Below, in pieces: positions 24,213 to 39,300 of a stretch of 64,000 nt of DNA (position 1 is the first letter of the stretch; every line of letters begins with the position of its first letter). The notes below the pieces were generated by a model. The model saw only the letters and a program-made list of their open reading frames with translations. It made no database searches and was not told the origin of the DNA. Source of the DNA: Paracyclopina nana (Eukaryota > Arthropoda > Copepoda > Cyclopoida > Cyclopettidae); NCBI GenBank assembly GCA_019096065.1, contig JAGUCH010000001.1, positions 12,586,001 through 12,650,000 on the forward strand. Reading direction: 5' to 3'. Made by a program: the position numbers and the translations under genes.

Positions 24213-25791
24213 TAGAAGCAAAAGTGGTCTCCTTGTGGCCTACATCACTTCACAATGTCTGCCACAGATGAGCAACAATACATTTCCGTCGTCAAGGCTC
24301 AAAGAAGAAGAAGTTGCTTTTGATGACATATCATGCTGCTCCTCACAGCTCCTCTTGCTGCACTTGATGACGACGCGATAGTGGAGACCATTCGCATGCA
24401 CTATACATCGTACCTATACACTACTCTGAGGAAATGGAAAACCAACAAAAAAGAGTCCATCAGGTTGCTAGCTCCACTGGTGGAACTCCCATCCATCTCC
24501 TGACACGGGCTGAGGCTGTCAGTCTTTGGCTCTTTGCCCATTCTGCACTCTGATGAAACCATGACGAGAAAAAACAGGACATGATGACTGCTGCGCTCAT
24601 CAGCTCCTGAATGGATTTTCCTCCGAGCTTTACCAAAAGGACAAAACTACAGTGCCTTCACCACCCCTCGCGGTGTCCTGCTGAGATAAAGGCCTTAATT
24701 CAGACTTGCTGTGAATATTCTGGATCAATTCTACTACTACTCTAAATCTACACTTTGGCCCATGGGCAAAATCATCTTGCGACTATTATGCACTTTCATT
24801 TTAAAAGCATTAAAAATTGTTGGCTTTCAAGAAGTAGCAGTGGTAGTAGTTGAGTATCTGTCTGTATCTTGGATATCAATCTCAGCCATCTTCAGACATA
24901 GTCGAGCAAAGGGGACGCCTCCTTTTCCCTATTGTCTTTTTCATCGGCTTTCTCGCTCGCAAATGTGCTCAAAAGAAGTTGTTGGCATCTACCAAGAAAA
25001 AAAAGTGGGCTTCATTACGGCGAGAAGCTACATCACAGAAATGCACCACTTACTGCAAAAAATGTACATTTTCTCGCCTTGATGCATTTCAATTTAGCCC
25101 AATTTGCCCGCTTTGTCATTTTACAGAGAAAGGAGAGTGGCCCTAATGTGATTTCCCATCTACGGTTTACGAAAGAAAGGTTGCGCGTTTCCCGCCACAA
25201 ATGTTGCCCGCAATTTTCGATTTTGAACGTGCTTTTTTTAGGAAACTGATAACCCGATGCTCAGCCAGGATTAATGCAAGTTTTTAGATTAGTGGCTAAA
25301 AATTGCCAAGCAAAGTAATCTATGTGAAAAATTAAAAGCACTGTCACGCACTTGATTTAGACTGGTGAAAAATAAACTCTCAGGTAGCAGCCAAGACTAG
25401 TCCGAGATTAAGTCTCTGACCTACCTGCATTGGAGGATTGGCATATAAAATAATCGCATTCCTATCTAATTTTCCATGTCATAAAATAAAAGTTTCCACT
25501 TAGCAAAAAGCTGGTTCCTTTTTATCGTTACGTTAGGGCCATCATAAAGAGTAGACGCTTCGCTGACAGCAAAATAAATCCAACCACAAAGCCATGATAA
25601 AAACTAGCTTTGACTGTTGATTACTCCTCGGCTGGCAATAGTATTGTGCAAATGCATATCCGCTCAAAAGAAGTGAAAAACTGATAAAAAACAACAACTC
25701 GAACTTGCTTTATTTAATACATTCAAAGTAAAAGCAATAGTAAGATCGTGAGGTGAGTTTGTTAATGCAGCAACTAATATTCATCAAATAG

Positions 25792-25797
25792 TTTATT
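25792..25797 (-). terminator. Candidate Arp3 poly(A) signal
   Basis: TTTATT on the plus strand is AATAAA on the minus strand, about 520 bases past the Arp3 stop codon, in AT-rich DNA. Another candidate (TTTATT near 25709) lies further on. I see no nearer canonical signal, but variant hexamers cannot be excluded. Confidence 0.35.
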
Positions 25798-26319
25798 ACA
25801 AAATCAGTTGACAAAAAGAAATAATGATAACAGGATTGGGTGCTGCGCGAGTGCTCACAATCAAGTTAAGTATTAATAGAAGTAACTCATGCACCCAACC
25901 TTGACGGAAGCAATTGTAATCATTTTCACGGGCGTAGTGCGATTTATAATTGTAGTGAGCCCTGCGCAATATGGCATCATTGTGGCTTTTCCCCGAATTT
26001 TTAGGTCAATGCACAATGCACGACGACGACGACTTTGATGAAGAACGTACGTGCGAATGATACGAGTCCGAATTGAACTAATTCCACCTCCTCTAATTGC
26101 ACACGTATTGCAGCACTCATTCGATTGTTTCTAATAAACTTGATTATCAACTTGTATCACCATTTGCTGATTATCAATCACTCGCACAGGAAATCATAAG
26201 AACGGAAAACTTGAAGAATAATGTCAAGATTTGGAAAAGCAGTTCAGGAACAGCATCATGATGTTTCTTTTAGGGCATGGGTACGTCTTTTGGCTCAATC
26301 ATTGATAACTCTTCACATT

Positions 26320-28327
26320 TTACGTCATTGTTCCAAAAACTGGATTGTGGCGACAAATCGAAGGGCCATATTCATCGTACTGCGCTTTCGTGTGGCACAC
26401 TTGGTAAAAGTCGGGCTAAAAAAAGGGAGTTTGTTAGTTCACAAGTGAGCTTAAAACATTAATTCACAAAAGCCATTAGCAAATGTTGCTAAGCTGCTTA
26501 GTTTTTTAGGGCAAGCAAAGGGATGCTTGACATGCTTTAACAGGTGTGCTTAATTGGAAGAAGATGTGAAACTTTGAAACAACAAATGCTACTCCGAAGA
26601 ACCCCAAACAAGTTTTCTTTCATGCCTAATTGCCATAGCTTGAATTGAAGCAGATTTAAAGCCACTTACAGTTGAAGCCAACATGCTTCCTCCAAACCAT
26701 ACGGCGTAGCGTTGCATCTGATGTGAAATCACTTGGACATCAATCGGCTTAGGCTGGAACGCAAGAGAACACCATAAAATATAAAGCTCTGGTGATGCTA
26801 AGAGATTGTATTACCTTAATGCGTCCCCCACTAAGCTGTTCGGTGACTTTGAGTCTGGCGTCTACGAATCTCCGTACATCTCGTTCTAATCGACGACCAA
26901 AGTCTTTAAACATAGTTGAGCCTCCAGACAGAACAATGTTGTTGTACAGCCCTCTCCTCACGTCGATTGGGCAGTTTTGTACCACGTTGTCAACCGTTTC
27001 AGAGATGGGCACGGTGAAGTCAGGATTGGCGAATTCGGGGTGGAAGAAGATCTCAGGGCCCAGAAAACGCTCGTAGCCCACGTCGATGTCAAAGTTCTTT
27101 TTGGTCACGCTGTTCATGCCGGTGAACTTTTTAATGTATTTGTTCGGATCCGAGTCGAATTTGTTGAACTCTTTAGCTATGTCTGGACACACATAGCAGT
27201 ACCTGAAGTGGCATAGTTTGTGCTGCGGCTTCAACTCGCATGAATCATAGGAAATACTTTACTACCTCTCTTTAATAGCTTTGGCAGTTTCAAGGGATTG
27301 CTCAGGAGGAATTCCGATTTCCCTTTCTCTCAGCAGAGTTTGAATGAAGCTGGTTATGTTGCGCCCAGCGATTGGAATGTGCTTGATACATGAGCCAATG
27401 ACGTAACCCTCGGCCACCGGAATAACGTGGGTGACTCCGTCTCCAGAGTCGATCACAACACCTGTTAATGTCCGGTCACCAACCTGGCCGGCAAAGTGGT
27501 AAATATTACTCGCTGTGAAGAGGGAACTGGGCAAACAGTGATTTCATACCTGACGCCTCGTCCAAGACGCTGCAAGGCTCAATACAGCTTGCACAGCAAT
27601 GTAGAGGCCAGGGATGTTGAATGACTCAAACATGATTTCGGCAGTGTATTCTCGGTTTTCGGGAGTGTTGAGCGGCGGTTCTGTCAGGAGGAAATGGTGA
27701 TCTTCTGGCTCCGCCCGCAGGTACTTGAAAATGCACTGCTCCATGAACTTTTCCATCAAGTCCCAATCTTCGACCATGCCATGCCGGACAGGGTACTACA
27801 AACACAAATAATACTGTGCTAAAAAAGCTTCCTACTACCCTCCCGTCAGAAATGCTAGAAAGTGGGGGGTGATCTCTCCTGTCATGTTAAGCAAGTTGTT
27901 TGTTTTACTTGGCACAAATTGTGAAATCTCCCCTCTTTCCATGCAGATTTCTGCGACTGCCCAGGCGTAACAGGAAACGAAAAAACCTCGTACCTTGACA
28001 GCGTATCCCTTCGAGTCCATGGCTTCATCGCCGATGAAAAAGTCCAGATCTTCCACGCCTCTCGCCAGCCTTCGAGTGGCATCATCGCCCACTTTGGCCG
28101 TCTCTTTCACAGCTATAGCACTCGGGATTATGAATTGAGGCTCCTTGTTGCCCGCATACCCCAATTTGGAGTACCTGAAAAACGAGAAACTTGCTTTACT
28201 CCGCCCACATGACCAAGGACGACACCCGGTTTTCGGCCTCCCGCCGAGTGCGAGATCTCTGTGTTCTCACGCGGAAAACTCACCCGGTCCCAACGTCAAT
28301 GACACAAGCTGGCACCCGGTTCGCCAT
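26320..28327 (-). CDS. Arp3: Actin-related protein 3, Arp2/3 complex subunit
   Basis: Seven coding exons on the minus strand: 28327-28284, 28174-27994, 27795-27550, 27483-27266, 27202-26815, 26753-26670 and 26415-26320. Phases agree at every junction, and the product is 418 residues, the length of human Arp3. Landmarks are the N-terminal phosphate loop ([13 protein letters not shown], residues 11-23), the second nucleotide loop IDSGDG (168-173), [12 protein letters not shown] (272-283), LSGGSTMF (321-328) and the C terminus FGTMT. Arp3 pairs with Arp2 to nucleate branched actin at the cell cortex and lamellipodia. The start codon context is CAAAATGG. Introns are 109, 198, 66, 63, 61 and 254 bp. 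The gene is intact and conserved, so it is a constitutive housekeeping gene; no promoter element is obvious. Confidence 0.98.
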
Positions 28328-29302
28328 TTTGGCTCTGAAGTTTCTCACGGGGTCTCAGGAGACCCTCTTGATGCCGGCAAACACGCCCTTGCACTTCGTA
28401 ATGCACTTTCTGTCGTCGATGCTGCCGTATTCGTCAGTCTTCTGATAAGATGAGTATCCGGACTGAGTGCTTTGTTTGCCGCTCTTATTTGCCGGAAAAC
28501 GCCACTTTCGTATCAATAGAAAAATGTGCCAAACTAACTCTGCACTCTGCCATTTCAAAGAAGATCGGAAAATACCTCGAGCTTCACTCATTCATCAAAA
28601 TGTTACACCAAGTGTCTTGAATCGTGTACTACAAAAGAAAAGATTGTATGGATTATGTTATTAATATTCGCTTTAACTTTTTGTAGCGATAAGCTCTGTA
28701 AATTAAGCTGCTAATTCAGATTTCAAATCTTCAAATAGAGCCTTAAGAAACGCTTTTTGCTTTCTTATTGACATGAAGCATCGCAGGCGTTTCTTCTATC
28801 GCGTAAATAAATCCTGAGCCAACCGCGAATCATCCTTTCTCTTGACCGAACTCTTATAAACGATAAAAGGGGTAAGTCAATTCCAATCAAATATTATTTT
28901 TAGATTGGGACTAGAGCTAATGTTGTTAATTGAATTACAAAGCTTGTTATAGAGGGCGGCACTTTAAACATAGATGGCGTTCTTTTCATTTCGCCAAATA
29001 GTTTGCCTATTTTATTTGCATGAATTCCTAGAATGAAGCCATTTGATTCGATGAGTCGCACTCAGTTTGCGTAACAGCAATTACCTCTGAAAGCAAATCT
29101 TTGCCATATGCAATATTATTGATTTAAAATCCCTCTCTAGCAATTTTTTATTTAAATAAGAATCTGCTTTTAATATTTAAAGTATTTACAGATACTGAAC
29201 AACAATTTTTTCAACCCAAGGAGAAGAGGCAGTAGTAGTCGCATTAGTAATTTTGGCCTATATATATCGTCCCTGATCCACAAAAAATATTTGTCAAAAC
29301 GA
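28328..29302. other. Spacer between Arp3 and tRNA-Gln, includes Arp3 promoter
   Basis: No coding exon is recognised. The Arp3 5'UTR and promoter must lie in the first few hundred bases, but I see no TATA box or clear initiator. The part beyond 28650 is AT-rich with short homopolymer runs. Confidence 0.5.
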
Positions 29303-29374
29303 AGGTCCCACCGAGATTTGAACTCGGATCGCTGGATTCAAAGTCCAGAGTGCTAACCATTACACCATGGGACC
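29303..29374 (-). tRNA. tRNA-Gln, anticodon UUG
   Basis: Read on the minus strand, this 72-base sequence starts GGTCCCATGGTGTAATGG and ends GGGACC plus discriminator T. The acceptor stem GGTCCCA/TGGGACC closes. The anticodon stem CTGGA/TCCAG encloses CTTTGAA, giving anticodon TTG. The T arm carries GTTCAAATC (B box) and the D arm TGGTGTAATGGTTAGCA (A box). There is no intron. A TTTT run a few bases past the 3' end serves as the polymerase III terminator. It reads CAA glutamine codons. Confidence 0.98.
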
Positions 29375-29765
29375 GCTGATATATTTTAGGCTCGCCAAGA
29401 TTATTTTTGTATTAGCCATATGAGGTCACGCAAATTTCTTCTTTTTTACAATCTTTGAGCACTGACCATTTTTCCTTGAAGCATTTCTGCGGCAGTTCAA
29501 AGTACACTTCGATTCGTACTTTCGAGCTATTGCAGTGTAACCTCTGTAAATGGCTTGGCAAAAAGTAAGAGTTCCCCATAAAAATAGCTTATTAGCATCA
29601 ATAGTCGTATATTTTGATGCAAATGGAATTGGCGAATCTTAAGTTTCGAATTTTTGACATTCCGTGCTGGCGAGTTAAGTGTATAGAGAGTGCAGTAGTA
29701 GTGTGGAGCACTAGCAGCGGCTCCGTGGACGACGACGACGACGACTCGTCAGTCAGTTGGCAAGA

Positions 29766-29861
29766 GTGAGTCTCGCTGTCCGCACCTCATAATTATTATT
29801 ATCGAGCCCTTTGAAGTGTATGTCTAATAAGTGCTGCGCATCGTTGACAACCTTCCTTCAG
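29766..29861 (+). other. Predicted 5'UTR intron of luna
   Basis: The donor AAGA|GTGAGT at 29766 and the acceptor CCTTCCTTCAG ending at 29861 bound a 96-bp intron one base before the luna start codon. The upstream noncoding exon would include a (GAC)6 run at 29728-29745 and two TCAGT initiator-like motifs near 29749-29756, so the transcription start is uncertain. Confidence 0.5.
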
Positions 29862-29862
29862 A

Positions 29863-32555
<2,693 letters not shown>

Positions 32556-33371
32556 TACACCACCAATTAGTGAATTCGGAACGCGAGGCGGTGATCCTCT
32601 CGCGCGCGATTTTGAAATAGGCTGTGAACGAAGAAGAAAAAGAATTCAAGCTGGCTTTTGTGTATACAAACTGATCTTCAAATTGAGTCGGCGAGAGTGG
32701 CTGTGATATCCTAGAGGCATGCACATGTCAAAAATTAAGTTGATCTGGTCCACTTACATAAGTTCCATTGTCGTATCACCACCACATAGAAAGCGAGCTC
32801 TGTCCATACACTGCCTTCCCTCCAACAACAACACACGAGTAATTTCCAAGAAAGCGACGGTTTTTCTCTGCTGATCTCACCCCACACGTTTCCTAAAGAC
32901 ATTGCTGCTGTTATATTAGTTTTAGCCGCATTTACGGAGGAGCCTCCTTACTGGTTTTTCAGGAATTGTAAATGGTTTCCCGCAATGAGCAAACAGCACG
33001 TACAGAGCGTGCATTATCGTCGTATACCTTGCGTATACTGCCATGGTTATGTATCTACAACAGCGCGCGTTATTGCTCTCCAAGGCCCACTTCTTTTCCC
33101 AATGTATCAATGGCGTTTGCGCATTTCCTGGCTCCCTAAACTGAACATTTCTTTGATCCACCTTCCTCTACCCTCCCCGACACCAATAATGCGAATGCTT
33201 ATGATTGGAGCTGATCATACTATGTATAGAGCAACTTGCTGCTACTGTAGCTGCTATGTGTGTATGCTAAGACGAGCGCTCGTATTCAACGTATTTTTGT
33301 GTTCCGCTACATACTACTACTACATTACTATAATCATGATAATACTACTGACATCTAGTTGAAAAAATAAA
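32556..33371 (+). terminator. luna 3'UTR with poly(A) signal
   Basis: AATAAA at 33366-33371, about 810 bases after the stop codon, is the first canonical signal seen in this strand. Short open frames inside the region are not conserved. Confidence 0.5.
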
Positions 33372-36300
33372 ACCGAACATGTGAAAATAGTTGGTGGCAT
33401 TCCACACCTGTTCCGATCCTCATCATCAAGTTGTCCTGAGAGCCAAAGGTCAGAAAAACAGATAGCGATCTCCGCTATGCGATCGTGAATTTCGACAATA
33501 ACAAGGAGAACATCTCGAACTGCTCCAAAGGCTCCACTAGTAAAAAAAGAGGGCCTCATACAATTGGCATGCAGCTCTGCCAAAGTTTACAACAGCCTGG
33601 CTGGCCACAATTTTCTGCATTGCAGTGTTTTTTACCAAAATATCTTGTTCCTCCTCTCCCTATGCTCGGCCAGTTGTGTCGTCGTCGTCTTCTTCTTCTT
33701 TGTGGCCATGACCACCGCATTTGAGGAAAAGCCGCAAAATAATGGAGAGGAGCTAGCAAGAGAGAGAGAGGAGAGAGAGAGAGATAGGGAGTGGGTAAAA
33801 GCTCTTTTTTAGCAAAACTTTTCTCGTTATTAATCTCACATGTTAGCTGATTAGAGCCGTCCTCCGAGGCCATAACTCTTTTCCACCACAGCACAGCGCT
33901 GGAGACTGCGAACACGTCGTCGTCATGTTTTTCTCTTTTTTTGACGTAATAAGTGGCGAATTCTCCCACATTTGAGTGACATGATCAAAGTCGTCGTCAT
34001 TAAGAGCAACGCGGCTGATTTATGGCCGCACAATGTGATGACAAAGAGCCAGTCTGTTTACAATTGAGACAAGTTGAGGCTCATTTGACCTCCCGCGGAG
34101 CAGAAATGCTTCATCAAGTCGTTTTTCCCGCCACACACGCAACAGATAAAAGGCCCCGTAAATAGATTTGAGCTTTTAAATGGCTCCAGTTTCAGTCAAC
34201 ATCCGCTCGCCATGTGGGAAACGAGCACCACGGGTCATCAAGCTTTTACGAGCTGTGAGATTTTTTAGGACGCGCAGTAAATCAATAGGATGCAGTTGAA
34301 CTAATCAACGATTGTTGCTGCGCACACCACAAAAGAGGTGATTCGGGGCTTTTGTGCAGCCATGGCGCGCAAATAGGTTTCGCAATTTAGCCGGAGTGGA
34401 CGCGCGCGGCTCGATCTCGCGCGGCCTTCAAGCCGGAGTCGCGCCATGAATACAAATCTGAGCATTAATTGAAACCCAGAGAGAAAATTGGATGGCTTGA
34501 CCTACCATGAATCTCTGAGGGGGCCAGATGAAAGGCAATTTAGCCTGTGTCGAATTTATTATGGCTGGCAAAAGTATTCCTCTTCAGTTTCAAATGCTGC
34601 TGCGGCAAAATTCGCAATTAGCTGCAGCATTTTTGGCTCGCCTCTTGCATGTTGATGACTTTACGGCATAGCGATGATGGCCGTAGGCAACGACGAAATT
34701 ATTATCGACGGAGCAGCTGACGACTGACTATGAATGAGATTTCTCAAGAGCACCACGACGAAGCAGTGGATCAATCGCAGCAATTAAAATTCCTCCTGGC
34801 GAAATGTCCAATTCTGGAATGCGCTTGGGTGTCAATGAACTAAAAACCTATCAAGCTCTGCAGGGCTTGGTGGGGAGCAGCTAATTGCCAGCTCGCCAGC
34901 TAGCTGCATCACCCTTTAAATGGGACGCATTCCTTGCATCAGCCAACGTACGTGCGTGTCGGAATTTCGTCCAAAACGAGGCTGAAATTGAAGGCATCCG
35001 TTTTTATCCCTGCATGATCACGATAGCACTAACCGTTCAACGAACGTCTCGCACAGCCCATCAAGCTGCGTGAAACTGTTACGCATTTTGCTGTGGGCTG
35101 CGCGTTTGTTTACCGTCGATCGGCGTTGTCGCTGTCGCCGTCGCACAGGTTGTTCAGGCTGGCAGCTCGCAGAAGAGAAGCCTTAAAGAAGATTATAGCT
35201 TGAGCTAGCGGCTTCTCGTGCTCGAGGCTGTGGGATCTTGAAGCTGCACTCAGGTCAATGCACCGAGGCACAAACATGAGCAGCACCTGGGCCAACTTGA
35301 TCATGGAGAAAATGCCAAGACCATTTGCATATGTACAACTTGTTTCCAACAGACAGACAGCCTGGAATTCAATTAGCCATTTTTACATTCTACATGCTCA
35401 GAGACGTGATCGAAAAATCGGGCTACATATTAGCTACTGCTGCCTTTTTTGCCAGCTCAGACGTGATCATAGACGTGCTGCCAGAGTCTAGACAAAGAGG
35501 CATGATGCGAAAAGAATTTCTCTCGTTGCCAGCAGCAAGTAGGCATAAATGAAATTGCCACTGTGCAATGAGCGCGCATGACTCACACATTTGCGATTGA
35601 ATCCGTCGTTTTTCTCGGCGTAATATTGCATGCATGGTGTGTTTACGCGTAGAATAACGGCTACAGTTGTGGAACATAGCACAACCGTGCATTTGTGTCA
35701 AATCCGATTTGCAGAACTCTTTATTTATTATGCACGAGACAATCACGCAGGCAGCAGTGGCAACTTTGCTTCGTGGAAAAGCTCTCAGCAGAATGGAAAA
35801 AAGGCCACAATCCGGATCGATACGGATATAAAAACACATCTCCCTGCCTTCCTTCAAGTCGGTGCGTGGGGACGATCGAAGTTGATTGAACTGCACAAGA
35901 ACAGACACTCCATTTAATGTAGTAAAAATAGGTGGCACAATGGGCTCTTGATCAAAACCAGCCTGCCGCGAGCATGAAGAAGTAGTGCTACTACTACGAT
36001 ATGAAAAAGGGATTGAACGCACAGCTTGGCAGGTTGGTTTCCCATATACTTCCGTCGGCCATAACTCAATGTTTGCTTGCGAGCAACAAGCAATCTAGAC
36101 CATTTTTTCCCAGGCTTCTTCTTCTTCTTCTTCTGTGTAGTAGTACTACTCTACACATTAGTGCAGAACGCTGCTGTGTTTTAAAAGCCGAGTAGTTTCT
36201 TTTGAGAGAATTCGATCCATTCATGTAGATGTGTGGGACCACGGTTGACTAGAGGATTTGATTACCCTCACAGAAGATAGGAATCTAATAGCTTAATGCC

Positions 36301-39300
36301 ACGACTACGCATAGGAGTGCATACAGCTTCCCATGGCCATTATACAATAATATTTGTGATGTACACACACATCATCATCATCATCAGAATTAGAGGCAAA
36401 GCCGCAAAACAGTAATAATCCATTTTCGTGGCTAGCTATTCCACAATTCGTCAACCGACTAATGAAGAAAATATTCATGACAGCAGCTGCTGCCAATTTA
36501 TTGAGACGAAGATCAGCCACGATGATCTGAGGGAGATAGCATGAAATGCCGGTATATAGTATAGGATTTACTCATTTGCCACGTGCACATTTCGTCCATG
36601 GCTTGCAGTAATTTGCTGCTGCAAAAACTGACTAGTGCACAAGGAGGAGCCCTGGCTGCACATGCTGAAGGGCAAAGTCGTGATGAAGATGAACCCAGGT
36701 GCATAATTAGACACATTGTTTTGATTTAGCCCAAGTCTTAATTAGAGAACGGTAATGATTACTGCTACCACTGTAGTTAGCATTTCTGCCGTAAAGTAGT
36801 ATGGGTCAATTTTGAGATCTCGCTGCCCCGATAATCCCATGTCGGATGCATTCAAAAGCGTTTCAACATCACACAGTGGTCGGAGAGTAGAAGAAGAAGA
36901 AGATAACGGACCTGCTAATGACAGGAGCTGGACTACCATTTACCAAACGAAATGGAATTGTGAAGAAATTTGCTGATTGCCCTCGAGAAATGGATTTCTA
37001 CTGGGGAGCACGGCATTAGTGTAGTAGCAGCAGCAGTCAAATGATGATGATGAAAGCCCCTTTTGCCAACAGAGATCAAGCTTAGTAGGGTCCCAACTTG
37101 ATTGGATTTGCTTCAGTGCTGCAATCATGTGGTGCAAACTTTGCTGCTTCATTGGATTACCAGATTGTGTATTGTTGTTGTTACAAGTCCTCAACTTGGA
37201 ATCCTTCTTCCCTGGCCATCTCTTTATGTAGTGACAAGCCTGCTGCCAAAGATGTGCAATACCAAACACCCGAGGGAAATCACGGTTGAAACGCCTCCAT
37301 TTTCAAGTGCGCATTCGTTATTCATGAATTCGTCACATATTTCAAAGAAGGATTTTGATGTGAGTCATACAGCAGCAGCAGCAGCTCTTCCCGAAAATCT
37401 GCTGGAATAATTGGAATTATGACACGTAGAGCCGTCGCGTTTTAATACCAGCTCGTGCATGTTCTATGACATACTCTGCCTCCATCAATCTTGCTTTGCT
37501 CCTCCAACCGTGAAGTCTTTGCGCAAACAAATGGGTACCACACATAGTTCGAATTTGCATGGAATTATGGAAAAATTGTGGACATCTCATACGGTGCGCA
37601 AACCCTTCTTCTCCACTCTGTCGTGACCACTTTCACTGATTGATGGTTGAGACGGACGCGTATAGCTGGCAGAGAGGCAATGTTCAATTCGTTTTTTGCT
37701 ACATTTTTGTTATATGACGTGGTAGTGCTGCTGCCGTTGGTCCACCACAGCAGCTTCGTGTTTCCTTGGCGAGAAGGAACAAATTTTGGTTTTATACGTT
37801 GCACCACCATGCTCTTTTCGTTCGCACAAAAGTTGTAAACGAGATAATTGAATTTTATTGTTCGAAAAATGGCAACTGGTAGTATACCGCTTCTGTGAGA
37901 AAAGCTGAGGAAACTTTTTTCGTTGGCGTAATTTCATTTATCCAAGAACACTTGTGCATGTGTGTTATGTGGACGTATTCATGACAAACTAATTTTGACA
38001 CTCAGAAAATAAAGCTATCAATTGTGACACTTTTCCAGCTTGCCGCTCATTGGCTTTTTTGAAAATAAATAGACCACTTGGTGGGGCACTATTGTTAATC
38101 AATAAATGGATAATACTATATTTGAATTCCAAATCAGTGCCTAATCCATCTTCTTTTAGCTGAACAGTTTTCAAAATCATGACATGAAATCTAGAGCAAA
38201 ATGCAAATTTTATAAACAAACGCGCTACTCAAAAAAGCTTATTTTCGAAGAAAAGCTTACAAAGAAGTGGCTACTTCTGCTCGCAAGAGAGTAAGTAGTT
38301 GGCCCGAGGGTCACATTTTATGCCCTAGTTCAAAGGAGCATCTTTGATTACCATCTCTTTGCCCTGCTTTACCACTTTTCGTGAGCTGAATTCGTCTTTG
38401 CAGCAGCTATTAGGCTCTTCTTGGGCTCAGAAGAATGTAAAACTCTCCTTTGAGGTTTTCTTGCCAAGCAAGGATGATGAAAACTTCATCGTGGGTTATG
38501 AAGCTCTACGCATATACGGCTCGCACAGCAGGAAATGGTTTTGTGGCAAACAATCTTCCTCTATCCATCTTTTATAATTGCACCAATTTTTTGTCAACCG
38601 CCCAGGAATGACGGGGTCAGACTTGGGGAAAAAACTTCTTTTCACTCACTCCAGTAGCCAGCCACAAAAGATTTTTTCACTGTAAGTGCTTCTCCTACAA
38701 TAGGGCAAAGACCATGATGATGAATCTGAATTGACAGACACACTTCTATGCTACTATACAGCTCTTTTTCCCCTGCATTCTTTCAATGACTCCATTTATT
38801 TTTTGTCAAAAGATATCCCATCATGTCAGTCAGTCAGCCATCACTCGGTGAGCTGTTATACTGCAGGAAAATCAATTGATAAACGCCACATTATTATCCT
38901 TTGGGCTATGTGTCGCTCGTTTTTGCCCATCATCTACCCAGCAGCGCAGAGTGCGCTCGATCTCAGTCCACTTTGAGGGAATAATGATGACCCTCTTGAT
39001 TTCTAGATGGCCACGTCAAAATGGTAGGGCAGATGGAATTAGATGACGGCCAAGAATCATCGAAGCCAGGAGCAAGAAGGCTGCCGGCAACACCATCGAA
39101 ATGATGCTCAATCTTGGCCATGATCCATCATTATTGGCATTTAGTTGAAAATAAAGATCCACTTTCTTTCGCATTTGTTTTGCTTAACAAGAATCCTTAC
39201 CTTAGGCTAGCAGCTGACAACTGTGCTTAACTCAGTTGGCAAAACGAGCCGACTTTTTTGGGGCGGAGATCATCTTTTTCACGAGTGCTTCTTCGTCGGT

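Larger units (their letters stand above)
13500..25785. other. 12-kb gene-poor stretch between scratch and Arp3
   Basis: I find no recognisable exon, RNA gene or full transposon apart from the foldback at 14593-14763. Open frames here are short (145 codons or fewer) and of no known family. A (GAA)7 microsatellite lies at 24191-24212. CAACAGGT, close to the Snail/Scratch E2 box, is at 13607-13614. The stretch may hold distal regulatory DNA for scratch, but sequence alone does not show it. Confidence 0.6.

Noticed and set aside
35423-36022. 199-codon minus-strand frame in the gene-poor half
   Set aside because: Cys/Ser/Arg-rich chance-like composition, overlapped by equally long frames on the other strand, with no motif.
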